A DNA stretch of 43,893 nucleotides from Chitinophagales bacterium (GCA_016787295.1 JAEUUX010000033.1:1-43893); one strand, 5' to 3'. Numbered from the stretch's first letter, positions 32,115 through 40,140 are shown. Numbers and translations: made by a program. The notes: a model not told the origin generated them from the letters alone.

Positions 32115-32480
32115 ATGAAAAAAATAATGTGTTTGTTGATCTGTTGTTTTTTGGGGCTAACAATGGCTTGTAATACCGCCAAAAATGGTGGCGAAAATAA
32201 CAGAAATACACCCGCTACTCCCAATGGTTCGCAAAATGGCATTCCGTTGCCTGCACGCGACCCCAATCCACCTGCGGACTATGTGCCGCCGCCACCTCCG
32301 CCGCCGCCACTGACCAATGTGGGCAAAGACTGTGTTGATAAATCAAAGGTGAAAAATCCTAACGAAGACTGTACTTTTTTGTGGGATCCTGTGTGTGGTT
32401 GCAACAATGTAACTTATGAAAACGAATGTTTGGCTCGCAAGGCAGGTGTCCTGAAATGGAAAAAAGGTAAATGTCAATAG
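32115..32480 (+). CDS. Kazal-type serine protease inhibitor, predicted lipoprotein
   Basis: A 121-aa protein with signal MKKIMCLLICCFLGLTMAC, ending in a lipobox-like LTMAC (weak). A polar linker and a proline run (residues ~44-66) follow. The C-terminal ~50 residues are a Kazal domain: Cys73, Cys86, then DPVCGCNNVTYENEC (Cys94, Cys96, Cys105), then WKKGKC (Cys120). This is the P-V-C-G-C-(D/N)-x-x-T-Y-x-N-x-C signature of bacterial Kazal inhibitors, which block serine proteases. It is the last gene of the peptidase/propeptide/Kazal run. The target is unknown; the cysteine peptidase nearby is of a different catalytic type from the classical targets. Confidence 0.88.
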   Translation: MKKIMCLLICCFLGLTMACNTAKNGGENNRNTPATPNGSQNGIPLPARDPNPPADYVPPPPPPPPLTNVGKDCVDKSKVKNPNEDCTFLWDPVCGCNNVTYENECLARKAGVLKWKKGKCQ

Positions 32481-32638
32481 CGTTCTAGGTTTGTTGTAAA
32501 TACCTGATATTTTGATAACGACATCATTTAGTGGTATGGCAAAAATAACAACAGTAAAAACGTTAAGAAAATTTGGGCAAATAAAGCCCAATGGCATATA
32601 ATGATTATAGAAAAAATGAACGATGAATAGCAATAAAA

Positions 32639-32679
32639 CCCGACAGAGTGAATAGTTTCACTCTGTCGGGCTTTTCTGT
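32639..32679 (+). terminator. Terminator of the peptidase/Kazal cassette
   Basis: A perfect 14-bp stem, CCCGACAGAGTGAA (32639-32652) with TTCACTCTGTCGGG (32656-32669), has a 3-nt loop and is followed by CTTTTCTGTT. Confidence 0.88.
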
Positions 32680-32733
32680 TGTATTATTGAAATTATTGCA
32701 AATAGTGTTTTTTTAATATCCTTATCAAATTAA

Positions 32734-33000
32734 CTTACCTTTCGCTAAAAAATATTGGCAAAAAACAAATTGAAATACTTAGCTCAAAGCCCCATTTTAT
32801 GCCTCAAATACGTGAAAATAATGAGCAGAACGCTAAAATACTGTCACTCTTGATCTATTTTTGTTGTAATAGGGCTTCAACAATGCAACATATCGGTTAA
32901 CAAATCTACCCATCCGAGTAAAAAGGAACCCTTTCATGCTAAATGTAGCCCCAAAATACCCGAATCTTTTTTTCGAGTTAATTTTTTAGCGAAAGGTAAG
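32734..33000. mobile_element. 267-bp MITE-like element with 20-bp perfect terminal inverted repeats
   Basis: The left end CTTACCTTTCGCTAAAAAAT (32734-32753) is the exact reverse complement of the right end (32981-33000). AATTAA occurs directly on both outer sides (32728-32733 and 33001-33006), a probable 6-bp target-site duplication. The interior has no open frame of note. It abuts the palindrome array by one base. Confidence 0.75.
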
Positions 33001-33007
33001 AATTAAG

Positions 33008-33461
33008 CTAAACGTTTAGGTGTTCGAGCTAAACGTTTAGGTCTTTTGATTAAACGTTTAGGTTTTTGGGATATCGAAACCTTAAACGTTTAGGTGTTTG
33101 AGCTAAACGTTCAGGTCTTTTGGTTAAACGTTCAGGTCTTTTGGTTAAACGTTTAGGTGTTGGGGTTAAACGTTTAGGTGTTCGAGCTAAACGTTTAGGT
33201 GTTCGAGCTAAACGTTTAGGTCTTTTGATTAAACGTTTAGGTGTTTGAGCTAAACGTTTAGGTGTTCGAGCTAAACGTTTAGGTGTTCGAGCTAAACGTT
33301 TAGGTGTTCGAGCTAAACGTCTCGGTGTTCGAGCTAAACGTTTAGGTCTTTTGGTTAAACGTTTAGGTTTTTGGGATATCGAAACCCTAAACGTTTAGGT
33401 GTTGGGGCTAAACGTCTCGGTGTTGGAGCTAAACGTCTCGGCGTTGAGGCTAAACGGTTGA
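33008..33461. repeat. Array of 21 palindromic 12-bp sites (CTAAACGTTTAG) with 21/32-bp periodicity
   Basis: The site YTAAACGTTTAG starts at 33008, 33029, 33050, 33082, 33103, 33124 and 33145, and onward to 33450. All steps are 21 bp except two of 32 bp (33050 to 33082, and 33355 to 33387), where a longer spacer GTTTTTGGGATATCGAAACC is inserted. Ordinary spacers are 9 bp and few in kind (GTGTTCGAG, GTCTTTTGG, GTGTTGGGG, GTGTTTGAG). Sites 5 and 6 read CAG for TAG at the end. Sites 15, 19 and 20 end CTCG, and the last is broken (CTAAACGGTTGA). No coding potential. Confidence 0.95.
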
Positions 33462-33600
33462 TATATTGTATCTGGTTGGGTTTATTTTTTAGTGACAAAT
33501 GACGCTTTTTTTAATGTTGTTATCTAAATCAAGGCGTTATGTTGGTTTTGGGCATACCATGTTGGGTGATAAGAAAAAAAAATAATAAGGTATTATAGAA

Positions 33601-33703
33601 CGAATGGCGAAGCGCGTTAGGGATTGTAAGGGCAGCCGCAGGCTGGTGCTTGCACCGTAGCGGCAGCGAAGCCCTGTAAAGCCCGACCCGCAGGGAAACG
33701 CCC
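33601..33703 (+). repeat. Dispersed GC-rich repeat, copy 4 (subtype B)
   Basis: It shares the ends CGAATGGCGAAGCGCGTTAG and GCCCGACCCGCAGGGAAACG with subtype A, but the middle is different: GGGCAGCCGCAGGCTGGTGC, a variant shared with copy 5. Confidence 0.88.
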
Positions 33704-33728
33704 AAAATAAAATAAAAAAAATAAAAAA

Positions 33729-33770
33729 ACATCGGTTATTTTCGCAAATAAGTGAATATAGCCGATGTTT
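33729..33770. other. Hairpin AACATCGG..CCGATGTT
   Basis: AACATCGG near 33729 pairs with CCGATGTT ending near 33770 over a ~26-nt AT-rich loop. It lies between dispersed repeat copy 4 and the lysyl oxidase gene. Possible minus-strand terminator or part of the repeat. Confidence 0.45.
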
Positions 33771-33951
33771 CGTGCTTGAGCAAGTGAGCGAATGTCAATT
33801 CATTTTTGAATAAATATAGCTTTTAGTAATAAAATTTGTACGAAGTGGACAGTTTTGGTATTTTTTTTTTAACTTTACCGCCCCAAATGTCCATTGGAAA
33901 CAATGGACTATCGTCTAGCATTTTTTTACCAAAATCAAAAAATTATTGTCA

Positions 33952-36234
33952 ATGAAACTTTTTTTTACTTTGTTCGTCTTTGTTTATTTTTCTTGTTTGA
34001 CTTGGGCTGTGTGTCCGACAGGTCAGGCAGAGGTAAGCATTCAGATTACACCCGATTCCTATGCTGCTCAAGAAACAGATTGGTACTTGTATGATTCCGA
34101 CAACACGCTTTTGGGAAGTGGTAGTACGGGAGATTTGATTACTTGTGTACCTGCCAATGAATGCTTGCGTTTTTTGATTACTGATAGCTATGGAGATGGT
34201 TTAACGACTTCGAGTTTTACGGGTAACTATAGTGTATATTATAATGGCACACTTGTGCAAACAGCAAGTAATTTTGGTTATGATGATGAATTTAATTTCG
34301 GGAATTGTCCTGCGGGTATGAGCTGTTATTTGCCACTTGATATTAATAGTGTTGGCAGTTATACAGCACCGTTCAATAATAGTTGGTATGCTTTTACGCC
34401 CGATACGACCGGCAATTATCTGATTCGTACTTGCGATGCTACCTGCAATACTACTATTTGGGTTTATGACCATTGCGACAATTTGGCATGGGGAGCCAAC
34501 CAAGAGGCTACTATGGCATATAGTGTGAATGGCTGTAGCGCGAGCAATGCTTTGGCTAAATTGACAGTAAGTTTGGTCAAAGACCATATTTATTATATTC
34601 GTATTGGCGGCGATGCCACTTGCGACAACTTGACTGTGCCTTGGGATATGGAATATCTGGGTCCTGTATCAGGCTGTATGGACATCAATGCGTGTAATTA
34701 CAATCCTGTGGCGCTTATTAGCGAACCGGGAGCTTGTCTGTATTCGCCCGACGCAAATTGTCCCGAAGGTCCTGACCTGAAAATTGTGCAATCAGATATT
34801 GTTAGTTCTTTGTCCGTTACAACGCAAACTTATAACAGCAGTTGCTATGTCAATGAAGGTTGTTTGAGTGGTTATGGTACGAGAAAATTATTGCGTTTTA
34901 CGACTCACATCAAAAATATTGGCACTCAAGACTATTATGTGGGTGCGCCGTCGGCAAATAGCGACCAGTGGGAATGGGACGAGTGTCATGGACATTGGCA
35001 CTATGAAGGATATGCTGAATATGTACTTTATACGCTTGATGGCATCGAAATGCCTATTGGTTTCAAAAATGGTTTTTGTGTGTTGGATTTGGAATGTAGC
35101 GATGGTGGTGTGGCTAAGTTTACTTGCAATAATCAAGGTATCACGGCAGGTTGTGGTGATATATACAATTCGAGTTTGGCTTGTCAATGGATAGATATTA
35201 CCAATGTGCCGTCGGGGATTTATACCTTGGTGGTACGGGTCAATTGGGATCAATCGCCCGACAAGTTAGGACACTATGAACTGCGGTATGACAACAATTG
35301 GGCGCAAGTGTGCCTTAATATACAACACACCAGCACGAGCGCAACCGTAAGCGTGGTGAATAATTGTTCGCCATATGTGGATTGTGCAGGACAAATATAT
35401 GGATCGGCTCAACCCGATTGTGAAGGAACTTGTAATGGTCTTCGCAAAGCAGGCGACCTTGATGTGAATTATGTATATGAAGCCAACGATGTTAATACCT
35501 ATCTAAGCAATATCGCCGCCAATACTGCCACCTTGACACCCTGTACCGATTTGGTAGCAGACAACGAAATTGATGTATACGATGCCATTATGCTGAATGC
35601 TTGCATACAAGAAAACAATGGTGGCACACACCCCGGCGGAGCAGGCGTAGAATTTTGTGAATTACCTACTATGGTTCTTGATAATGTCAACGACACGGCT
35701 TGGTTTGGTATTGGAGCGATTAATACCAACCAGAAATTTGTTATTGTTGCGTTGCAAAATCCTTTGGCGCACCTATTGGGCTACCAATTTACTTTGCAAG
35801 GACTTAACATTACCAACGTAGAAACCATTGATCCCACAGCAGGTTATTTACCGCAAATTACCTATAACGCAACTACCAAACGAATCATTGTCTCTTCACC
35901 TACCGAAACGATGACTGACCGTTTTTCTAATCCAACACCTATTCTAAAAGTAAGCTATAGTAGTTTGTCGGGTGGTGAGGTGAAAATCGGGCAAGTAGAA
36001 AGTGTGGTGAACAATAATTACGAAAAAATTGTGGGGCAATGTCGTCCGTTTGTGCAGGGCAACAACAATGTTTGCAATACGGGTGCTTATACCTACGGCG
36101 TTCCGTCGGTCACAGGCACAGGTTTTACTTGGTCAATCAATGGCGGTACTATCCTTTCGGGACAAGGCACCAATATGGTCAATGTCAATTGGAATGGTGG
36201 AACAGTAGGCTCGTTGAATGTTGTTCAGCAATAA
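33952..36234 (+). CDS. Secreted lysyl oxidase-domain protein
   Basis: A 760-aa protein starting MKLFFTLFVFVYFSCLTWA (signal peptide). An N-terminal beta region (to ~245) precedes a lysyl oxidase domain at about 270-460. The copper site is WEWDECHGHWHYEGY (His346, His348, His350). Lys372 in GFKNGFC and Tyr405 in DIYNSSLACQWIDIT align with the Lys and Tyr that form the LTQ cofactor of animal lysyl oxidases. Then come a dockerin-like stretch (DLDVNYVYEANDVNTYL, DNEIDVYDAIML, ~500-550), a cohesin-like beta domain (~575-690) and a short PKD/SprB-like piece. The protein ends there without a T9SS sorting domain. It probably oxidises peptidyl lysine or amines outside the cell; substrate unknown. Confidence 0.88.
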   Translation: MKLFFTLFVFVYFSCLTWAVCPTGQAEVSIQITPDSYAAQETDWYLYDSDNTLLGSGSTGDLITCVPANECLRFLITDSYGDGLTTSSFTGNYSVYYNGTLVQTASNFGYDDEFNFGNCPAGMSCYLPLDINSVGSYTAPFNNSWYAFTPDTTGNYLIRTCDATCNTTIWVYDHCDNLAWGANQEATMAYSVNGCSASNALAKLTVSLVKDHIYYIRIGGDATCDNLTVPWDMEYLGPVSGCMDINACNYNPVALISEPGACLYSPDANCPEGPDLKIVQSDIVSSLSVTTQTYNSSCYVNEGCLSGYGTRKLLRFTTHIKNIGTQDYYVGAPSANSDQWEWDECHGHWHYEGYAEYVLYTLDGIEMPIGFKNGFCVLDLECSDGGVAKFTCNNQGITAGCGDIYNSSLACQWIDITNVPSGIYTLVVRVNWDQSPDKLGHYELRYDNNWAQVCLNIQHTSTSATVSVVNNCSPYVDCAGQIYGSAQPDCEGTCNGLRKAGDLDVNYVYEANDVNTYLSNIAANTATLTPCTDLVADNEIDVYDAIMLNACIQENNGGTHPGGAGVEFCELPTMVLDNVNDTAWFGIGAINTNQKFVIVALQNPLAHLLGYQFTLQGLNITNVETIDPTAGYLPQITYNATTKRIIVSSPTETMTDRFSNPTPILKVSYSSLSGGEVKIGQVESVVNNNYEKIVGQCRPFVQGNNNVCNTGAYTYGVPSVTGTGFTWSINGGTILSGQGTNMVNVNWNGGTVGSLNVVQQ

Positions 36235-36267
36235 AAAACACCCTTTCTCCTTCATAATCTTATGCAA

Positions 36268-36313
36268 AACAGCGGCTATCTCTATATGTGGAGATAGCCG
36301 CTGTTGTATTTTT
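36268..36313 (+). terminator. Terminator after the lysyl oxidase gene
   Basis: A perfect 15-bp stem, AACAGCGGCTATCTC (36268-36282) with GAGATAGCCGCTGTT (36291-36305), has an 8-nt loop and is followed by GTATTTTT. Confidence 0.9.
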
Positions 36314-36369
36314 ATCTAAGTTGGGAAGCTATGGGAATGGGGGTTTTATTACCTATTCACCAAAAACAA

Positions 36370-36723
36370 TCACAACAACTGCAAAGTATCAAGCAAAACA
36401 GCATGTATTTTGAGCATACTTTTATGGTCAATTTTACCTTTTATGTCCAATATTCGGTCAAAAGATATTGTTCTTATTTGGTGACAAAGAGCATAACTAT
36501 CAGACCTTAGCCCGCCTTCGTTTTGTAGAATTTTAACCACCGTGTAAAGATTGAACTTAGGTTTGCTGCTTGTAAGAGGAATGACAATAACTAAGCCTAA
36601 TTGTTCAAAGGCTGTTATGACAATACATGGTCTAATGTATGCTTGTTCATGCCCTTTAATTTCGGCAGGAGGGCTACCAAGATCTACATTAATCACATCT
36701 CCTTTGGTATAAGTGTTTGGCAT
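36370..36723 (-). CDS. PemK/MazF-type toxin (endoribonuclease family)
   Basis: A 117-aa protein of the MazF/PemK fold. Visible marks are YTKGDVINVDLGS at the N-terminus, IRPCIVIT with the conserved Arg31, VIVIPLTSS with the catalytic-region Thr51/Ser52, and SYALCHQIRTISFDRI with Arg84 and Ser87. Members usually cut mRNA at short sites and are held by a small antitoxin. The start codon overlaps the stop of the preceding 258-aa gene in a TAATG arrangement, so translation is coupled. No MazE/PemI-like gene of normal size is present; the large upstream protein is the only candidate partner. Confidence 0.85.
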   Translation of the reverse strand: MPNTYTKGDVINVDLGSPPAEIKGHEQAYIRPCIVITAFEQLGLVIVIPLTSSKPKFNLYTVVKILQNEGGLRSDSYALCHQIRTISFDRILDIKGKIDHKSMLKIHAVLLDTLQLL

Positions 36724-37499
36724 TATTGATACGAAAAAAATTTAGCAAAATCATCTAAACCTAAGTTGGCTAAATGTTTTTGTTCTGTAATAGAATCATT
36801 GTCAAAAGAGAAATTAGTTTTTATTAATGTAGTTGTGCGTGTTTTCACCAAACCCAAATTTACTGCCAAAGCAAAGTAATTTTGGGCTGAATCGGCAGCA
36901 AGAAAAGCTAAATCGTTAAGAATCTCCTCCGCAATTAATAGTGATTTTGTATGGATAATACTAGCAGCTATCATCACCCATTCTATAGACAAAGAAGCAT
37001 TAAGCCAATCAACAGTTTCTTGCATCTCCTTGTCATCGGAAATTTCAATGGCTAAGGTAGCCAAAAAATCAAAATAGCTTTGGTCGGGAAGTTCAGCAAA
37101 CAAAAGTCCAAATGCTTCGGGTTGCAAGTTAGTGGTTTGCATAATACTTTCCATTACGCGTTGATGACAGCGAAGTGCGAAAAGCAAATTTTCACTAAGC
37201 ACATTTAAAGTAGGTGTGGTTTTTAGCTTTTCGATAGTTGGAACAATAGCCGCCAATTGCTGCATATAGTCAAAATTTTCTTGACTTGCTAACCATTTTA
37301 ACGCTTTGATACGCAACTCAAAAACTTGAGCAAGCAAATGAGTGCTTACTGCCTCCAATGGTTTAGCCGAAAGCAATACCTCTTGGGTATCGTTCGAAAG
37401 TTGGTCGAATAATTTTTGTAGCGGTTGTTTTAATGTAGGAGATACATTGTATTGCAATTGATAGCAAGGGAAATCTTGATATATAAAAGCGGTTTGCAT
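36723..37499 (-). CDS. Unrecognised helical protein coupled to the PemK toxin; candidate antitoxin
   Basis: A 258-aa, mostly alpha-helical, acidic protein without signal peptide. No DNA-binding motif such as AbrB or ribbon-helix-helix could be seen. The body looks like a helical-repeat or bundle (for instance LLAQVFELRIKALKWLASQ, ENLLFALRCHQRVMESIM, IEWVMIAASIIHTKSLLIAEE). The C-terminal tail, EQKHLANLGLDDFAKFFSYQ, resembles the short acidic/hydrophobic tails by which antitoxins wrap MazF-type toxins. Order, coupling (TAATG) and a shared promoter support a toxin-antitoxin role. It is much larger than known MazE/PemI proteins (~80 aa). The antitoxin function is inference. Confidence 0.7.
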   Translation of the reverse strand: MQTAFIYQDFPCYQLQYNVSPTLKQPLQKLFDQLSNDTQEVLLSAKPLEAVSTHLLAQVFELRIKALKWLASQENFDYMQQLAAIVPTIEKLKTTPTLNVLSENLLFALRCHQRVMESIMQTTNLQPEAFGLLFAELPDQSYFDFLATLAIEISDDKEMQETVDWLNASLSIEWVMIAASIIHTKSLLIAEEILNDLAFLAADSAQNYFALAVNLGLVKTRTTTLIKTNFSFDNDSITEQKHLANLGLDDFAKFFSYQ

Positions 37500-37606
37500 T
37501 TTTTTCTTTTTAAGATGATACAGATGGTTTAGGTGTTTGTTATCTTAGGAGGGGAAAATACTTTCTTACATTGCTATAACCATGATAGATAGGCTATTTG
37601 TTGGCA

Positions 37607-37638
37607 CAAAATTACCTTTTTTCTCCCAAACTACCAAA
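37607..37638 (-). promoter_or_regulatory. Promoter TTTG-N20-TAATTTTG of the toxin operon
   Basis: On the minus strand TTTG (37635-37638) and TAATTTTG (37607-37614) are 20 bp apart. It gives a leader of about 100 nt before the 258-aa gene. Confidence 0.7.
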
Positions 37639-37667
37639 AAATGATACCCTCCCCCCAAAAACACCTC

Positions 37668-37883
37668 CTATTCTTCCTCTTCCTCCGCTGCCTCCTTCCA
37701 CTCGCCATACGCCCTATACAATCGATAGATACCATATATGACACACAAGGCAGCAAAGGCTTTTTGCAAGGCGGGAGAGAATCCAAAATCGGGCGAAATG
37801 CGCCAAATGGCAACACCCATCACCACATAGAGCATGGCAATGACAAACAGAAAAATAGGACGAATGCGGTGCATTAGTTTCAT
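37668..37883 (-). CDS. Small membrane protein with acidic tail
   Basis: A 71-aa protein with two membrane helices (IFLFVIAMLYVVMGVAIW and LQKAFAALCVIYGIYRLYRAY) and a strongly acidic C-terminus (EWKEAAEEEEE). The RLYRAY/YGIYR pattern recurs in small Bacteroidota membrane proteins of unknown function. It lies 72 bp downstream of the PIF1-like helicase gene on the same strand. Confidence 0.7.
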   Translation of the reverse strand: MKLMHRIRPIFLFVIAMLYVVMGVAIWRISPDFGFSPALQKAFAALCVIYGIYRLYRAYGEWKEAAEEEEE

Positions 37884-37955
37884 AAATAAAGTGGATTTCG
37901 AAACTGCAATAGCTTGGTTAAAAGGATGAAGTGGGCGAGCTGTTGGTGGTGGTAT

Positions 37956-39254
37956 TCATTTGTATAGCTGGCTTTGTTCGGCAAAACGCAAGATTCTTTC
38001 ATCAATTTTGATGTCTTGTGGCTTGATAGGTTTTCGCAACACCAAACCTTCTAAGGTGGTACAACGACTAAGGGCAACATAGACTTGTCCCGGAGCAAAA
38101 GCACCATTGTAGCCCAAATCGACGACAATTTTTTCAAAGGTTTTGCCTTGACTTTTATGGATAGTGATTGCCCATGCCAATTTGATGGGATATTGTTTGA
38201 ATACGCCAATGACTTCGGGCGTAACTTTTTGGGTGTCGCGGTCGAGGTCATAGCGCACCATTTCCCACTCTTGTTTTTCGATGAGGTAAGGTTTTTTGAT
38301 GCCGTCGTGTGTGATGGTCACTCCCAGCGAATCTTGGTCAACATAATGCACCCTACCAATAGTGCCATTCACCCAACGTCCATATTGGTCGTTGCGCACA
38401 AACATCACTTGCGCTCCTTCTTTGAGTTGCAAAAGTTCGTCGTTGGGATAAGAGTTGGGATTAATGTCTCCCACAATTTCTGCTTTGAAAGAGAAAGCAG
38501 TTTGGTCGATTTTCTCCAACTCTTGCTTATTGATTTTAATGGCAATTTGGTTCGTTGAGGTGAGGGTGATATATTCCTCCTCTTCGGGCGGACGAAAAAA
38601 ACTGCGACAACGTTCTTTGTTTAGGTCGTATAGGGTGTGAATATCTATGGTGTTTTTGCGAATTTTTTCCAAAATGCTCAAGAAATAAGCATCTTTTTGG
38701 CGATATACTTTCTTGAGTTCTATCTGCTGCAAATCTACTTTATCCATAACTTGGGCGCTGAAAAAATAAGGTGTATCATACAAAAAACTAAACAATGTTC
38801 GTTCCACATCGGACGAAATAACTGGTGGCAACTGAAACAAATCGCCTATCAATACCATCTGCACACCGCCAAAAGGTTTGGAGCGCTCGCGTCCGTTGAT
38901 GCGCATAAAATAATCTATACCGTCCAATATATCGGCTCGCACCATCGAAACTTCGTCGATAATAATGACATCTAATTTTTCGTACAATTCTCTTTTTTTG
39001 CGCTTGTGAATGTGGTCGGGGTGAATGGGGTGTAACGGAAAACCAAAGAAAGAATGAATCGTTTGTCCACGCACATGTAGCGCCGCCAAGCCTGTTGGTG
39101 CCAACACGACATGGTTTCTGGTAGTTGTCTCGCGAAAATATTGCAGTAAAGTAGATTTTCCTGTGCCTGCGCGCCCTGTGATGAACACCGATTCGCCACT
39201 TTCGATAAGGTCTAAGGCAGTCCGAAAGTCTTCGTTTAATTCAAAATCTGTCAT
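37956..39254 (-). CDS. PIF1/RecD-like helicase (superfamily 1B)
   Basis: A 432-aa ATP-dependent helicase. Walker A is GRAGTGKST (residues 27-35). Then follow LAPTGLAALHVRGQTIHSFF (motif Ia), IIIDEVSMV (Walker B), MVLIGDLFQLPPV (motif III region), VYRQ, WAITIHKSQGKTF (motif V) and VYVALSRCT (motif VI). These are PIF1-family motifs; Bacteroidota PIF1-like proteins act on G-quadruplexes and stalled forks. It ends right after motif VI, shorter than many relatives that carry extra C-terminal domains. A TAAGTTTG -7-like box (minus strand, 39277-39284) precedes it without a -33 match. Confidence 0.93.
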   Translation of the reverse strand: MTDFELNEDFRTALDLIESGESVFITGRAGTGKSTLLQYFRETTTRNHVVLAPTGLAALHVRGQTIHSFFGFPLHPIHPDHIHKRKKRELYEKLDVIIIDEVSMVRADILDGIDYFMRINGRERSKPFGGVQMVLIGDLFQLPPVISSDVERTLFSFLYDTPYFFSAQVMDKVDLQQIELKKVYRQKDAYFLSILEKIRKNTIDIHTLYDLNKERCRSFFRPPEEEEYITLTSTNQIAIKINKQELEKIDQTAFSFKAEIVGDINPNSYPNDELLQLKEGAQVMFVRNDQYGRWVNGTIGRVHYVDQDSLGVTITHDGIKKPYLIEKQEWEMVRYDLDRDTQKVTPEVIGVFKQYPIKLAWAITIHKSQGKTFEKIVVDLGYNGAFAPGQVYVALSRCTTLEGLVLRKPIKPQDIKIDERILRFAEQSQLYK

Positions 39255-39288
39255 AATAAAACGGAAAAGGTTGAGTCAAACTTATGGG

Positions 39289-39789
39289 TTATTGACTGGT
39301 ATGGTACTGGTCGTTGGTAGATGTTTTTTGGTCGTTTTCATTGCGTTTTTTGCAGGAACTACACACACCATATATGTTCAAAGAATGGTGTGAAATGCCA
39401 AAATCCAACAATTCGCCCACCATCGATTTGATTTGCTGAATGCGTGGGTCACAAAATTCTATCACTTTGCGGCATTCGATACAAATCAAATGGTCATGTT
39501 GTTTATATCCGTATGCTTTTTCGTATTGTGCTGTATTTTTGCCAAATTGATGTTTAGTCACCAAATCACAAGCCACCAAAAGTTCCAATGTATTGTAAAC
39601 CGTAGCTCGACTAATGTTTTGATGGTTGTTTTTCATCTCTATATACAAGGTTTCGGCATCGAAATGGTCGTTTCGGCTATAAATTTCCTCCAATACCATG
39701 TAGCGTTCAGGGGTTTTGCGTTGTCCGTTTTTCTCCAAAAAAGTAGAAAAAATGTTTTTAATTGTTTTGAGTTGCTGGTCGTTTTTCAT
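39289..39789 (-). CDS. Fur/PerR family regulator
   Basis: A 166-aa winged-helix regulator: [48 protein letters not shown] (the DNA-binding domain with [10 protein letters not shown]), then [12 protein letters not shown] and IYGVCSSC. The two CxxC pairs (Cys103/Cys106 and Cys143/Cys146) make the structural zinc site, and HDH belongs to the metal-sensing site. Whether it senses iron, peroxide or zinc cannot be told. The ATG at 39789 is chosen because the next upstream in-frame ATG lies inside the -7 box at 39808-39815. It is the upstream neighbour of the helicase gene. Confidence 0.93.
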   Translation of the reverse strand: MKNDQQLKTIKNIFSTFLEKNGQRKTPERYMVLEEIYSRNDHFDAETLYIEMKNNHQNISRATVYNTLELLVACDLVTKHQFGKNTAQYEKAYGYKQHDHLICIECRKVIEFCDPRIQQIKSMVGELLDFGISHHSLNIYGVCSSCKKRNENDQKTSTNDQYHTSQ

Positions 39790-39807
39790 TTTGCGTAATT
39801 TTGACCA

Positions 39808-39815
39808 CAAAGGTA
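39808..39815 (-). promoter_or_regulatory. -7 element TACCTTTG for the Fur-family gene
   Basis: TACCTTTG on the minus strand lies 18 bp upstream of the ATG at 39789. No TTTG is at the ideal -33 place. It argues against a longer Fur protein. Confidence 0.6.
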
Positions 39816-39829
39816 CAATAAAAATGGCA

Positions 39830-40140
39830 ATTTCTGTATACCTACCTCGAGTTTGATAACAGACATCAAAAAGAGTTCAAAGTTGCTCCATTGTAAAAAA
39901 CAGTAATAAATAGAAATGAGGAAACTCATCAACTTTGGGGTAAAATAGCAGGATTATTTTCTTTTAATGTCCTTAACATGTGGGATTCGTGGAAAGGAGT
40001 TTTTGCTCCAATCAAAAGCTTTTTTCCGAACAGCCATCTACCTCAATACCTCCCAAATAAACTTTACAAACACTATAGTTCATAAATAAAGCCCTTCCAA
40101 AGCATTTTTCAACAAAAAAATCCTCAAAAAACACAGTAGC
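39830..40140. other. Intergenic stretch, nothing seen
   Basis: Divergent intergenic DNA between the Fur-family gene and the UbiA gene. Frames are short and show no coding character. No strong hairpin or repeat was found. Confidence 0.5.

Noticed and set aside
33008-33461. CRISPR array
   Set aside because: The repeats are 12 bp and the spacers 9 bp, and spacer sequences are reused; no cas genes are nearby. A CRISPR needs longer repeats and unique spacers.
33855-33877. Promoter TTG...TAACTTTA for the lysyl oxidase gene
   Set aside because: The -7 box ends in A instead of G and the TTG-to-box spacing is about 12 bp, not 17-21, so it was not called.
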